This document shows, one piece after another, positions 1 through 30,654 of a stretch of DNA of 64,000 bases. The stretch lies in the NCBI GenBank assembly GCA_022457155.1, contig JAJGOT010000193.1:74501-138500 (forward strand). Reading direction: 5' to 3'. Origin of the DNA: Cladopsammia gracilis (Eukaryota; Cnidaria; Anthozoa; Scleractinia; Dendrophylliidae). The notes beneath the pieces were generated by a model, which did not search any database, was not told where the DNA came from, and saw only the letters and a program-made list of their open reading frames with translations. Numbering within the stretch: position 1 is the stretch's first letter; each line of letters begins with the position of its first letter. A program made the position numbers and the translations under genes.

Positions 1-82
1 TGAATATGATTACCCAAGAGACCTTTCCAGTCTTCGCATGGTTATCTCATCACAGTTACAATGTATATGTTGTAGGTCAATT

Positions 83-204
83 TGTTCTTTAGGTCAAAAT
101 GATTTCAAACTAGTTTAGTTTGATTCTCTTTTGTTCCGGATTCGTTACCATAATCGTAAGACAAAGAAAAGAACAAATCAAACTAGTTTAAAATCATTTT
201 GACC
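83..204. repeat. Small inverted repeat in intron 24
   Basis: Left arm at 90-122 (TTAGGTCAAAATGATTT then AAACTAGTTT) and right arm at 178-207 (AAACTAGTTT then AAAATCATTTTGACCTAA) are reverse complements around a loop of about 55 bp. It is probably a short MITE. Confidence 0.6.
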
Positions 205-270
205 TAAGATCATTTTAAACTACAGCATATACAGCAACTGAAGGAGTAGCAATTACAACCTGAAAACATA

Positions 271-330
271 TTCAGGCCTCGAAGGGATTCAAACCCATGA
301 CCTTTGCAATTCTGGTGCAAACGGTACAAA
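271..330 (-). repeat. tRNA-like SINE remnant
   Basis: On the minus strand the segment contains GGGTTTGAATCCCTTC, a good RNA polymerase III B box with a self-pairing T arm. No full cloverleaf can be folded, so it is taken as part of a tRNA-derived SINE. Confidence 0.45.
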
Positions 331-905
331 ACCAAAGCAACACTAAATTAAAAACTGCTTTGTGGACAGCCACAGCAGTTACACCACCATTATAACTTGT
401 GTCAGTATGGCAACGAGTTAAGGTTTGCCCTCCATTTTTCTTTTTCACTTTTCTCCATGTTTTCGTATCTACTTTTGTGCATCGTGTTAGATCTGGGTAC
501 GAAATTACGCAGGCATGCACTGTGAGAAAATTTTGAGCCCACGATACTTGGGATTTGTTGTGATGCAAGCAGAAGTGAAACAAATTAATTTGAGTTCTGT
601 TTGTTGCTATTTACTCGTGCCGGATACGGCAACGAGTAAACGGCAACGCGGTAACGCAGTACGAGAATCCGCACGCAGAAGCGAATCTAATAAATTTTGG
701 TTTTGTTTGCCTGTTGCTGTTTCACGTCCCCATGAGTAACGTACATTACGGGCACGAGTATAGGCTACGCGTAGCCTCTTGTTGTATCAGTATGTAAAGC
801 CTTTTATAAAGGGGCCTTCTTAGTGCTGTTGCCTGAGACTCATCTCCTACATACACATGTACTTCACTACATATACTGCAAACAAAGTTACATATACTTA
901 ATTTA

Positions 906-19159
<18,254 letters not shown>

Positions 19160-19345
19160 GGTGGTGTTACAGATCTATACCTCAGTGATAAAGCTTGCCT
19201 TGCAGATGCTTCAAAGATGATGAACTTTGATGGCAAACATTTCGAGCTCTACTCGCTCGTAATTCAAGATGGCGGCCAAACGTTGCTTGTGCGTATTCTA
19301 ATGGCGTTGTCCGCTGGTCTTGTTTGGAGCTTGAGCGAGCTTGAG
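19160..19345 (-). promoter_or_regulatory. SNRNP200 5' flank, TATA-less, with a YY1-like motif
   Basis: The start codon is at 19159-19157. No TATA box is visible upstream. At 19265-19276 the plus strand reads CAAGATGGCGGC, an excellent match to the YY1 core promoter motif, about 110 bp upstream of the ATG. Such motifs are common near start sites of housekeeping genes in animals. The transcription start itself cannot be placed from sequence. Confidence 0.45.
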
Positions 19346-19792
19346 CGGCGGATCAAAACATTTCTCCTCCCCAGTTTCCTCGCTTCACTATCGAATAACC
19401 TGCAAAGCAGAGGCGAGTCAAAAGATGAGTTTGGGTGTGGGCGTCAGGCTGGCCTCTTAGCCCCCAACGTTGTGCAAAACCAAAATAGCAACCAAACACT
19501 AAATTCAGCACTCGCCCACCAAAAAAAAAAAACGCCTGCACTGCACACAAAAACTTTTTTGCTCTCTTCCAAAAATTTGCCTTTTGGTCGACATGGTCGT
19601 CGGCATATTGAGAGAGACAGAGGGACGGGATGCGCGGTTGACATATTAAGGAAAGTGGGTGCATAAGAATAAATATTTTGTTGCTAGGCAGATTGGCATG
19701 TAGGAAGAAGGCAAGAATCGCATATAATAATAATAACTCTCTCTCTCTCTCTTTCTCTCATTGCCCGCAATTTACATCGCCCCTGCCACCTA

Positions 19793-19915
19793 AATACTAC
19801 ACAGCTCGTAAAATATCCGTACGTATTATCTGTCAAACCATCATTAGGAGATCAATACTACACAGCTTGAAAATATCCGTGCGTATTATCCGTCAAACCA
19901 TCATTAGGAGATCAA
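19793..19915. repeat. Two tandem copies of a 61 bp unit
   Basis: AATACTACACAGCT and TCAAACCATCATTAGGAGAT recur 61 bp apart with few changes. A short CT tract lies just before (about 19738-19758). Confidence 0.85.
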
Positions 19916-20031
19916 ATAAGATGTACGTATAAGAAAAGGGTTACAAAAAGGGGTAAACTGAATATTTTTGTCGTGTGTGTGAAAGGCTTTCATTTCGATA
20001 AAGTTGGTGTGTGAAAGGGTAAGGGATTGGA

Positions 20032-20227
20032 TAAAAAAAAACTTTAACATGCAAGGCTGATCAGACAGCAAATTCGTTCGATTTATTTTAATAATATTTG
20101 CCCGATATTTCGATTTCCTAGCCCCTAATGAAGGTTAGTTTTTTCTAACCGAAATATCAGGCAAATATTTTTAAAAGAAATCGAACGAATTTGCTGTCTG
20201 ATCAGCCTTGATGTTAAAGTTTTTTAT
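20032..20227. mobile_element. Foldback element with ~75 bp arms
   Basis: The left arm (AAACTTTAACATGCAAGGCT, GATCAGACAGCAAATTCG) is the reverse complement of the right arm (CGAATTTGCTGTCTGATCAG, ATGTTAAAGTTT). The loop of about 40 bp contains a second small hairpin, GGTTAG/CTAACC. No ORF. Confidence 0.85.
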
Positions 20228-20484
20228 TTAGTTCATTGTTGATCCTGATCTGCTCAAAGATCCAGTTACATTTTGCTACTGTTTTTTCAAGTGGTCCTTG
20301 CTTTTTTACAGAAGTTAAGGGATTGGGTGATTGTTTCTTGCTAGTGGTCAGCTGTTTCTTCTAAGGATACCTATCTTGCTCCAGGTACCACGCAATTCGT
20401 GATGCTGAATTTTGCACTGATATGCGGCGGATGCCGTGTTTTTCCTGTTTCTATGTTTTGTCGTTTGCCCTTCAGTATCACCTT

Positions 20485-20660
20485 TAAAAAGTGATATTTT
20501 ACATATCAGCTTTAAGTGCACGTACGGTCTTGAAACGAAAAGGAATCCAATTTGTAACGGCAAAACATTTTCCCTAGAAAACGCCCTCTCCGTTTCAGCT
20601 GATAGTAATGTTGACAAAACTGTTGTAGTTCCCAGTAATTTCAAAAGATATCCCGGTACA
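20485..20660. repeat. Dispersed repeat, copy 1
   Basis: It shares GTCTTGAAACGAAAAGGAAT, AACGCCCTCTCCGTTTCAGC and TAATGTTGACAA with 21510-21675 in the same orientation. A C17 tract and CCATATAAAAGAGACGGGG follow at 20718-20758, related to a repeat at 30655-30850. Confidence 0.75.
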
Positions 20661-21509
20661 AAGTCTCGAACGTCCGCCGTCCGGCCGTCCGGCACATGGT
20701 TTGACGGCTACCCTCTGCTTAGCCCCCCCCCCCCCCCCCATATAAAAGAGACGGGGACGATCGTCACACCCTTTATGAGTTGAAATTCGTGGTTTCGTAC
20801 TACTTAGGGTGTTTGAATCGAACATGACCACTGTCATAGTCATTCTGATATTTTTAGGGTATGAAGCCAGAATAATATGCTGACAGGGACGACCTTTCAG
20901 AAGGAATTGGTACCTCAGTAAGGGATAAAAATTTATGTGAGCCACACTCACATAGAGGTTTTCTGGTACAAGCAGGAACCCATTGGGCTCCTGGTACTAG
21001 AGATTCTTTTAAAAATGTGCGACGATCATATCGGGGAGTCCAAGAAGCAAAGGACCGCGAACAAAAATGCTGCTGGAGTACGTAGGATCTATAAAAGATC
21101 TAATCAGCCAAAAATAGTAATACAAACAATCAGCAAAGCTTGGCTTTCAATTTGGGCTCTATCATTTCGTTGTCGCTTGAAATGTTCTACGTAATATCAG
21201 CTTTGCTTCCATTGTTTATATGGGAGTCCACCCGGGTGATTTTCTAGCCAATTATAAACTGAACTTTACAGTACTGAACTAAAGTTATAAGCCTTTTGCG
21301 TCAATTTATAGCCATTGGACCTACATTCCTAAAACATAAAAACCCGGCAATTTGAAGCAAAACTTTTATCTGAAACAAAAGGTGCGTCTAAAAATTAGAT
21401 AGCATGCTAATTTTAAAGTGTATATCTTCAAAGTTGAAGTAAGAAGGATTTGTACATGTACGGGAAGAACAACCCCTTGGCTTCACCTTTAAGAAAACTT
21501 CCTCGGAAA

Positions 21510-21675
21510 AATTAAAGTGATATTCTTCATATCAGCTTATTAACTTACACGTACTACTGGTAGTCTTGAAACGAAAAGGAATCCAATTTGAAACAATGAT
21601 GGCCATATTTCCCAAAAAACGCCCTCTCCGTTTCAGCTTATGGTAATGTTGACAAGAGTGTTGCAATTTCCGGTA
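21510..21675. repeat. Dispersed repeat, copy 2
   Basis: Same family as 20485-20660, about 1.0 kb downstream. The two may bound an approximately 1 kb element, but no other termini were found. Confidence 0.7.
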
Positions 21676-22980
21676 ATTTTAAAATGTATCCCGATCAAAA
21701 CACTGTCTGAAAAACTCTGAAAATTTTCAGGATAATAAAACAACAAAGGAGAGATTTTATGGCAGATGTGCAAAAAGCCTATTGATAAAGATATTATGTT
21801 ATATATCCTGACCAATAAGAAAACAAACAAATCAGGACTTAGCCCATGAGAAGATGTTGCTTTCTTCAAAATATTTGATAAGAGTGTGTGGCCCGCTTAT
21901 CACCAGCAGCACCTCTCCCCTCCGGGGGGGGGGGGGGTGGAGGGGATTAGCTCAGTGCACCAGTTGCTTGTTTTTGCTTCCAATATCTGATTACTTCATT
22001 GTGTCATTTGCGTTTGTACTGATTGGTCTCTAAAGACGTCTCTAGTGTTAACGTATGATTTTATTATTTTGATCAAAGAAGTAGGAATTGCTGTTTGTGT
22101 CATTATGAAAGTGATATATTTCAAAGCCCGCTATTTCCTTGCTTTTTAATACATTACACCCTTAACATGGCTTATCGTATGGGCGTACAAGAAAGTGACG
22201 TATTATTTCCTTTATATGTCCTTTAGTTGAACTAAACCTCGTACCTCTAGCTAACTGTAATTATAGTAGAACTTCCGGCGGAAACGGAACATCACGGAAG
22301 GCACTCAAAGAGGAAATACGGAAGTAAAAGAAGCAAAGAGGGCACAGTGGCGAATGGGGAAGTTCCACAAAGAGTCTTAATCAAATCTTCGAAGCCAGTG
22401 ATTTGTAAGCCAAAAGAAGTATATTTATGAAATTCACCGTCTTAATTCACCCCTTCTAAAAAAGAAAAGATTTCACGCAGTTGTTTTGCGAGGGAACGAG
22501 ATGTATACAGCACGTGCAGAACTCTTGTGAGGAAATCTATCTGACCTGACTAAAACAAAGGTTACCGCAAACGTGCTGTTTTGAATGGAAAATAAAATAC
22601 TTAAATGTCCCGCAAACGGAAACATTCTGAATTCCATATTTCCTTAAATCTTTCCTTGCTTGCTAATACGCTATACATTTGTCGCAAAAGCAACTTCTGA
22701 GAAGTATGAAACGTTCTGAATTTTTAAAGAGAAACTTTGCTTTCCGGCCACTTGCGTTATCCTGGCAGTCACACAAAGAATAAAATTTAGAGCAGCAATG
22801 TTCGGCACAACATTCAGTTTTCAATCGCGTTTCCCGCCTTTTTTAAATCGTACTCTACAAGCCTCCAGAGATTGCTCTTGACTTGTTTAATCACATTGTA
22901 ACTTATTCTTAATTTATTTTTTTCCTGCACCCACCACGAATAGTCCATTGAATAACTGCGGGTGACAGGTTTGCCTGTAG
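21676..22980. other. Intergenic, no gene recognised
   Basis: The segment contains a G-rich tract at about 21917-21945 and a cluster of CGGAA/TTCCG motifs at 22269-22330 (ETS-like). No ORF with protein-like features or exon chain was found. Confidence 0.5.
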
Positions 22981-23105
22981 CCTTTGCTCTTAAACCTGTA
23001 CTTTTGCATGGCACCACTTTTTTCAATATTTTACAAAACAAAATTTGGGATTTTCTTGAATTTGCATTTTTGGCACTCTTGGGAGTTTTAAAAAGGGTTG
23101 TTGTT
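22975..23105. repeat. Dispersed repeat, inverted copy of 62050-62170
   Basis: GTACTTTTGCATGGCACCA, TTTTACAAAACAAAATTTGG and TTTTTGGCACTCTT are the reverse complement of the segment at 62050-62170. Family unknown. Confidence 0.75.
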
Positions 23106-23789
23106 CTTTGCAAAGAGACCACTGTCACGCATATTTGTTAGGGATGGACTAATACTTTGATGTCACTTCCGTTTCAAACCATCGTGCGATTTACGTGTTT
23201 AGCGTAATGGCTCGATATTGAGCGCGATTTTTCAGTTGAAATCATTGGATGCATGTTACGAATATTTGGCATTTAAATCCGTTTATGGGTGGTTTGCTTT
23301 AAGAACAATCAACGTGAAAATTTTGTATAGCTGGGGTTCATTATATGTAGAGAATAAGTCACGTGGTTATTGCCAACAGCATATTGCATGAGAAGGAAGT
23401 CCGACACCGCGTCACAGCGTTTTTAGTTCAGGAAGAGAAAGCTTAATAGCTGATCCAGGCGTATCAAATAGTTCAGTTAAGCTCTTGTTACAGGAAATAA
23501 ATATATGTAAATCTTTCCCCTCTAACGGGTTTGATCATTTTCCTCTCGGCCTAACTGCGGAAAGCACCATTTAGTTTTCAAGAAGACTGACACGGTTCCT
23601 TGACAGGCTGCAGCTTCTAAGTTTTGGTGAGTAAAATCTCTTCAATCTTTATTCTTTGTCTCCTATAGGAATACTGACCTAAAAGCAAATTGAACACTGG
23701 CAAATCAGTTTCTAAGTAAGTGATTTCCACTTAAACTGGTTAAAATGATGAAGCATCCCATGGAAGTTGGACTCTGTAGTATTTTTATG

Positions 23790-24420
23790 GATGTCAAGTT
23801 CATTCGCCGATGTAAAAGTTAGAACCACTCCTTGTACAACATAATGACTTATAGTACCACGGGAAAATACCAATCAGTAGGCGTAATCTTTCACTTGAAC
23901 AGTTAAACATCATGCACTCAGTTTTATTCACAGACTCTAAACTTAGAACCACTTTGCAATTGTACAGGAAAACATGCATTGCGTAAAAATATATACTGCC
24001 GGATAAAAAAAACACCATTCGTTAAGTGCACATCATAATAAACAACATTACTTGGGAAAGTACTGATCAAAACCTTGGATTTGAATGGTCACCCTTTTGG
24101 ATTTCATCTCATCCAGAGACTCGAAAGTGAACAAATGTTAGAGCAACCTTGCACTGCGTAGTAACAGCACCACAGGAAAGACTGCTCAATGGCGGCTTTA
24201 ATTTGAATGATCACACTTAAGGATTTTATTAACATACTCAAAAGTAAGAAGCATCATGTACAGCATAATAAACAGCACCAGTTGACAAGCTCAAACTACT
24301 AACCCACCTTGTACAGCAGTAGCTTGCGTTTGAATGGTCCAACTTTAGGATTTCATACATAGTCATAGTCAGTGGTAAAACTGACCATTGTGCATTTACA
24401 GTTTCGCGGCCAAGTTATGT
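23790..24420. repeat. Minisatellite array 3, opposite orientation to arrays 1 and 2
   Basis: The units read as the reverse complement of the SNRNP200 intron arrays (GTTAGAACCAC, CAGCATAATAAACAGCACCA, TTTGAATGGTC, GGATTTCAT). They are more diverged. It lies in intergenic DNA downstream of an isolated donor-like site at 23633 (GTGAGT). Confidence 0.75.
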
Positions 24421-26960
24421 AAAAGCATCTCAGCTGTACAGCATAAAAGACAGCATCATGTACAAGAAAGTAGGGGATCTCCGTTCACATCCACAGACTG
24501 AAAACTCATAGACTGCTAGCAGTCCCTCTCTGGATAGTCGAGCGCTCCAGTCTCGCCAAGCTTGTTTTCTTGATGAGCTCGCCCGCTTGATTGCCTGAAA
24601 AGGGACAGCTAGCAGTCTAGAAAACTCAGTGAACCACAATGTAATGGCGTCATAATGACTTCCAAACGTCGGTTTTTATCGATCGTTTGCCTGTGTTATT
24701 GCTTGTCCTTGCTTTAATGTAAAGTTTAGTATAATAAACAGTTCTACAAGAAAATCGTTACTGCTAATAGCGTTCACATTACATTTTTATCTTCAGACTC
24801 GGCTTGAAACTGTTTGATCCACCTTTTTGTTCGGGACATTAAAAACAATACCACGGGAAATTATTTTTTTTTTAATAGGCTTTCTTATAGACTAAAAAGA
24901 TCTAAAAGCAATTGCAATTTGCAGTTTGACACGATTCAAGGCTAAATGTCCATAAGAGAGAAAGTATTGTTAGCCAAATTCAATGCCTTAGTACGCCATA
25001 CTATCGACGTGAGACAACAAAGAAACGATAGAAATGGAGAAAGGGATTAGGATTCCTCCTCCTAACACAATGGCTTGGTTTCTTGTAAATTGTCAGCTGC
25101 GCTATCTACAAAAGTGCATTCTTTAACTCGTTTGAACAACATTTGGTAGTTTACAACAACAGAAACGTACCTAAACGAAACTAGGATGTCAATAAAGTTT
25201 CCGGCTATCCGTGCCTTCCCATCGTCATAAGAAGCCTGTGTGACAGCCGCTTCATGAGATGGAAATTAATGTTCATATCTACTGAACAACACAAATTTCT
25301 TTAAATTAAACAATTCAGTGAGCAAGACCTCTCATGAAAAACTGAGCACATTAAACAAGGATAAACTACCAAATTATCAGAGGCATCGGGTGGAGTACTG
25401 ATCATCTATATACGAGGCATCTTTCAAAACATTACGTGTTATTCGTGTCCGAGTTATGATCTACAATTACTTATTTTATGGCAGTATACTTTGGGCAATA
25501 GCCTGTTCTTCCAGACTTCAGAGATTTTGAAAAGGTCAGGAAAACGTTCTCAGGATAAGTAACATTTTTAAAATATAGACAAAAACCAAGAGCCTGATTT
25601 CTTTCATTGGCGGCATTATTTGTAATGTAATGTAATGTAATGTAATGTAAACCTTTATTTAAACACGATAAGTCAAGTTAAAGCTGTAAGTACACAAGTA
25701 CGTATGTCTTAGTATCAGATGGCTTCTTCGACGTGTGTTGTTATATATGGGAATTTGCCTTCAGCTTTACAGATTATTTTTCAAAGAATGCTACTCTTCT
25801 GATAGGTATAAATCAGATCTGCAACAAAGCTACGTATTAATTTTTAAAACAACAAATTGTAGAAGTGTTTCATTCGCTGGGAGGTGACCTTACAAAGTGC
25901 TCCAACAAGTTTGGTCGTGTGGCTTCTGCTATCAAGAGTTAACATTGCAGACTGTCACCGGCTCACGCTTATAAATATATGTGGCAAAATACAAGTGCAT
26001 GAATTCGATTCAGTCATAAGAGGGATTGAGTCGGGTAAAACTGGTATATTAATTGATATGATTTAGAACGAATTGCATTAATTTAGTGGTGATTCATGCA
26101 GCGTGAGTTCTGTTTTTGCATGTTTTATGGACAAAACTGCGCGAGATCCTGTTAAACTCGCCAAAAAAAAGGAAACCACTTTTTTCTCATACGGTTGCAG
26201 TTAATATATTATCATGGCTCCTTTTTCTAAGTTTACTGACAAACATATTTTTTTTTAATGCCAGAATTATAGACCAGACTCCTACAGGTAAATATTTCTA
26301 CATTAGACAAAACAGTTTTGTGAGCGCACCATGTTTAGGAACCAATCACAACGTTCCTTTGAGACATTTCAATCACAAAATAAATATCCCATTGATGACT
26401 CTCAAATACCTCAAATAAAAAAACGCCGGAATTCGATCTTGTGAGTGGACCCGACCATTAAAATAGAGTAATCGATAGCCTGTGAGCAAGCTCTCTTGGG
26501 AAGAGAGACACAAGGCTGATCCTTTCTTTGGTTTTGTACACGAGCAATAGCGCACGTTCGCGTTTGAGCCTTAGTCATTACGTTGTAGCTACATCGAGAA
26601 AAGATCAAAGTAAGTTGAAACTTTTCATATCACCGGATGAAAAAGGGAGTTTGTACAAGTCTGATTCCAGCAAAATTTATAGACTCAACAGTCTGGGGAA
26701 AATATACTGCAAATACGTATTGCTTTTCTTTCACGTCGATGCTGTCCACATCTGTTAAGTACCCACATTCATCTTTATACCAACTCGGTTTGCTCACTGA
26801 AAACACAATTGGTCAAAGAAAATTTGCAGTAATTTATTACCTATACTTCGAGCTCCTCTCTCCTGGACACTGAATTGTTTGTTGTTTGAAGCAGCAGGAA
26901 AGGTATACCAAAACTCTAATGTGCTGAATGTTCACATGTTTTCACAGCTAACTGAGTGCC
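24421..26960. other. Intergenic, no gene recognised
   Basis: AT-rich sequence with a (TGTAA)n microsatellite at about 25620-25650. Short ORFs at 25884, 26116 and 26528 lack protein-like composition, splice context or recognised motifs. It precedes the TATA box of the secreted-protein gene. Confidence 0.5.
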
Positions 26961-26963
26961 GTA

Positions 26964-26975
26964 TAGATATAAAGG
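26964..26975 (+). promoter_or_regulatory. TATA box of the secreted cysteine-rich gene
   Basis: TAGATATAAAGG lies about 55 bp upstream of the ATG at 27025, leaving space for a transcription start near 26995-27005 and a short 5' UTR. The A-rich context AACAATGAAG is a good start context. Confidence 0.55.
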
Positions 26976-27024
26976 TCAGTAACGGTTGGCACACAAGAAA
27001 ACTAGCAACAGAAGAATAAAAACA

Positions 27025-28834
27025 ATGAAGGTACGTACGAAGTGGCCTGCAGAGCAGTGAGAGCAGACGTTTATGTCGGCTCTTGTTTCTCGGCTTGTGA
27101 AACAAGGGACAGAAAAAATGTCTTCTCTTGAAGACTAGCGACGAGGCTATTCGGCTTGTAACCTGTCGCCAATGTCGAAATTATTGCGGGGAAAGTCTAA
27201 ACGTATTCAGTTTGCTCGCGAAAGTAGAATGAACGGAAATACCATTTAATCGAATTTTGGGCAATTAATTTATCTATTATGCGTATTATGTTAATCCTGA
27301 CCCATAAACGATACCGTGCAGCATGAAATTTTTGCGGGTTTTACTGATTTTTTGCGGATTTTGCGGATTGCCCTCGATCCGCAAACATAAGTTCCCGCAG
27401 AAAAAAACTATTGTAGAATAATACTCAAAATTTACTCCCATTAGTCAAATAAAGCATATTCAAACTGACTGATTACTTTTTGCAATTAAAAGCAATTTTC
27501 GTAATAGAATATTACCGGTCGAAGCATAGTAATAACAGTTTTTCTTGAGCAGTGGCAAGAGGCAGGAGTTGCTTTTTGTTTCATTTGGTCGTGTGTCAGT
27601 CCTTTAGGGCAGTACTGTATCACCTTCGAAGAATTCAGATAGAATTCAGCGAAATGTTGCCAGTTAAGTAGACCGTACCGTAACTCAACAAAGTTGATAT
27701 AATTTTCTGTTGCTTGAACAGGAAATCGCAAAAATTAGTTCCCAACAGAAACACACAAAATTATCAATCCGCAAAATCTGAACTCCCGCAAAAATTTCGT
27801 GCTACACGGTAGTCCAAAAGCCTGGGCTCCTGTCAAAATGAACGCACTGCTAGTGCGACTAGTGACTTTGACAAGATCTATATACAAACGCTTCGTCGGC
27901 CGTGATCGCAAATCGGCTACTGGTTCTCAGACGATGATAAAGAAATGATCCGGGAAAATGGGAAAAGCCAACCTATACTCTTCCCTAAAGGTCGTTAGCC
28001 GAAATCATTGACAAGGACTGATTTGCTTTATGTTATGAGCCGAATCAGATCAAACTCGTTGCAATTTTGAGTAACGTTAACGCCTCATCTTACTTAAGCA
28101 TTATTACCAGAGAAGCGTTGTTTATGTGTAAGTAGCCTACTTTTCATTTTTCATTTATTATTTTCTCCAAACCTTTGCAGATGATAATACATAAATAAAG
28201 TCACATTATATATAGGAAGAAGAGGAGAGGGGCACATCTAGATAAACTAATATTGTGCTCCTTAAGTTACATCAGTATAAACAAAAACCTTGTAATTTTT
28301 TAGTAAAAATGTAAAGGAAAACTCATAAAAAAAGCTCGGTAAAAATGTCAAAAGAGATTATGTTTCATTTAGTATTGAGCAAGGTACCAGCGTAAAAGCG
28401 CTTTTCTAAACATCTTTTTAGATGGTTTGTCTCTCAGGATTAATTGTGGAATACTATGGTGGTTCTTAATAACATTCAGCTGATATTTTGATTCATTTTA
28501 GTGTCTATCAGTAACAGCCGTTTCTTGCCTCTTCATCGCCATTGCCATCATCCCAGCTACATGTTTCAAGCTTCTCAACTCTAAGCAGACAGCACTTGGC
28601 GCGGCAAGCAGCCCGTGTGTAAGAAAGTGGTATAACTTGAAGTATGGTCAGAAAAATGTCAAAGTTGCAGAATGTAACCAAGCGTCCTTTAGCTGTCTGG
28701 CTAGCATCCCCAAGTTCGGCTTCGCCAAGTGTGAGCCAGTTTTTAAAACCGTACAACTGGAACAGCCCTTTGGGAATAGAAATGCAAGCATGATAACGGT
28801 ACTTGTTGATTGTATATGCAGTGATGAACCATAA
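27025..28834 (+). CDS. Small secreted cysteine-rich protein, two exons (27025-27030, 28502-28834)
   Basis: Exon 1 codes only Met-Lys, then donor AAG|GTACGT. The acceptor is CATTTTAG at 28501. Exon 2 runs in frame to TAA, giving 112 residues. Residues 3-22 form a hydrophobic signal peptide ending near PATC. The mature part has Cys at 23, 41, 60, 67, 79, 106 and 108 and an NAS glycosylation site at 96-98. The end, TVLVDCICSDEP, has the C-x-C and beta-strand look of cystine-knot growth factors or cytokines, and KCEPVFKTVQL resembles their fourth-cysteine strand. Cysteine spacing does not fit any family exactly, so no function is claimed. A minimal first exon ahead of a signal peptide is common in genes for secreted peptides. 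Alternatives are a cnidarian-specific defence or matrix peptide. Confidence 0.75.
27031..28501 (+). other. Intron of the secreted-protein gene
   Basis: The 1,471 bp intron has a GTACGT donor and a TTTTAG acceptor. From 27320 to 27805 it contains repeated GCGGATTTTGCGGATT/CCGCAAA-type sequence with inverted ends (TTTTTGCGGGTTTT near 27328, CCCGCAAAAATTTCG near 27785), probably a MITE of about 480 bp. Confidence 0.6.
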
Positions 28835-29870
28835 TCATTGCATCTGATTCAGAGAGAGACGAGCACAACAAAAGAGTGAAAATGTTTGTGTATTGTTTCC
28901 AGGAGTGTTTCATATAACCATGTATTATAGCTTAAACATTTCAATCTCGTTTTTACTAGTGTTTTAATACTAGCAACAAAAGTTTTAAACTGTGGGTGAT
29001 ATATTTTCTAAACCACATGCATCCCAAGCTATAACGACAGGTCTTCCAAGCCAGAAACTCCGTTTTTTCGAGCCATAACCACAGGTTTCCCAACCCCAGT
29101 TTTTCCACAGGTTTCCCAAGCTATAACCACGTGAATATCTTACAATTACATTTTATTGTAATATTATTGTAATTTTTTGTAAATCTATTCTATTCCTATT
29201 TTTTATTAGGGTTAATTTATTTTATTGCGATTTTAAAGAGATCACCTTTATGCAAGCCATATCTGACTTAAGTATACCAGAGGAAGGTTCTGTTTCAGTG
29301 CTAATACAAAGGTTTCGGTTTGCTCTCTTTGTAAATTTTTGGATGATTTTCGGGTGTGTTTGGGAGGAAATAGTATTTCTCAAAGAATTCGTAAAATTAA
29401 GAGAAATAAGAAACATTGAAGATTTAATGAAGCTTTAAAATCAGAATTTGTAGTTAATAATTAATAGATGGACACCAAGTTAGTCCACTATCAACCTGAG
29501 GTGCTCTTGCGTGGGTATCAACTGTCTGTTGGTGTTCCAAAAATCATTTTCTTCCTTCCATCCTTTCTTTAAACCTCTTAAAATTTCATTCAAATTTAGG
29601 TCGAGTCCCGCCTTAAGCTCCCCATAATTAAATTGTGTTGTTAAGCGCTTAACTTGATAATTTACCAATGTTATGACAATGCTTGAGGTTTTGAGCTGCT
29701 GTGGTATAAAACATTTGCTCCGGCATTGAAACCGAAACTTGTAACTCGTGTTTACTAGTTGACTTCTCAATACAATAAAATTAATATCTATGGAGCCTTG
29801 AATTCATCTGCTTTTTTGCCACCCTTCATGGAAAGGAAAGCAGTGCGCTGTAACATGGTTGTGCCTAAAT
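28835..29870. other. Intergenic downstream of the secreted gene
   Basis: No AATAAA is seen within about 300 bp after the stop. At 29018-29130 there are three imperfect copies of a CCACAGGTTTCCCAA/GCTATAACCAC motif. Short ORFs at 29222-29770 look like chance. Confidence 0.45.
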
Positions 29871-29873
29871 CAC

Positions 29874-30170
29874 ACCGTCCAGAAGGACGTCGGACACCTT
29901 ATTGAGTGAATGTCGACACTCAGAATTTTATTTTCAATACATTTTTAAGAGTAAAAAAAGAAAACCTAAAATCCCCACTCAGGATTGAACCTGAGACCTC
30001 AGCTAGGCTTAGACTTACATAGCCTACCGTACCACTGTACCACCAAGCTTCTCGGGTTGCTTAGTCCTGAATTTAACTGTATGAATTACTGCACCCAACC
30101 TCAACTGAAAGCTAACCAGTTACACCGTTATATAAGTCTCAATAAGGTGTCCGATGTCCTTCTGGACGGT
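29874..30170. mobile_element. MITE with ~33 bp terminal inverted repeats carrying a tRNA-like insert
   Basis: The left end ACCGTCCAGAAGGACGTCGG and the right end ATGTCCTTCTGGACGGT are inverted, with the inner part GACACCTTATTGAG also matched. Inside, at about 29966-30050 on the minus strand, GGTTCAATCCTGAG (B box) and GTGGTACAGTGGTA mark a tRNA-like SINE segment. No ORF. Confidence 0.85.
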
Positions 30171-30204
30171 ATATTTTGGACTTGACCCTGTAACATGGTA
30201 TTGT

Positions 30205-30420
30205 TCATGTAATATATCAAACACGACGAAGAGTGTTTCATCGGAATTTCCAAACACCACAAAGAAGTGGGTTGAAAAAACGAGGCGTTGCCGAGTGTCT
30301 TTAATTGACTTCCAGGTGTTTAGATATCCTGATGAAACACTCTTTTGCGTGTTTCATATAGCTTCTCAAACTGATGCTTAAATACAAGAAAACGAAGGAA
30401 TAAAATCGCCATGATCGCTA
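30205..30420. repeat. Dispersed repeat with internal inverted ends, copy 1
   Basis: GAGTGTTTCATC and GATGAAACACTC are inverted ends around AAAACGAGGCGTTGCCGAG. It is followed by GCTTCTCAAACTGATG and AACGAAGGAATAAAATCG. The same order recurs at 34913-35120. Confidence 0.75.
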
Positions 30421-30654
30421 AAATCAATGCTAACTAGATTGGGTTTCCAAACCACTTATGATCTCGTCTTTCCTGAGAATCAAGCCAAGCTTCACATCCG
30501 GGGTAATTTCTTTGCTGACCCGTTTGGCGGGAGTGTGCTGCCAGTTTCTTCAAACCGTTAACCGTTTTCCCCTTTTTCTAGACAAAATAAAAAAATATCT
30601 GGTTAGAAAGTAAAAACACTACCAATTTCAGGCCATAAAGAGTAAAAACCTATC

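Noticed and set aside
19217..19666. 149-codon ORF divergent from SNRNP200
   Set aside because: Composition is random, it contains low-complexity Lys from an A-tract, and no splice or family signal is seen. The first part overlaps the SNRNP200 promoter.
20700..20760. TATA box next to a C-tract
   Set aside because: The CATATAAAA string is part of a dispersed repeat also seen at 30.7 kb, so it is not good evidence for a promoter.
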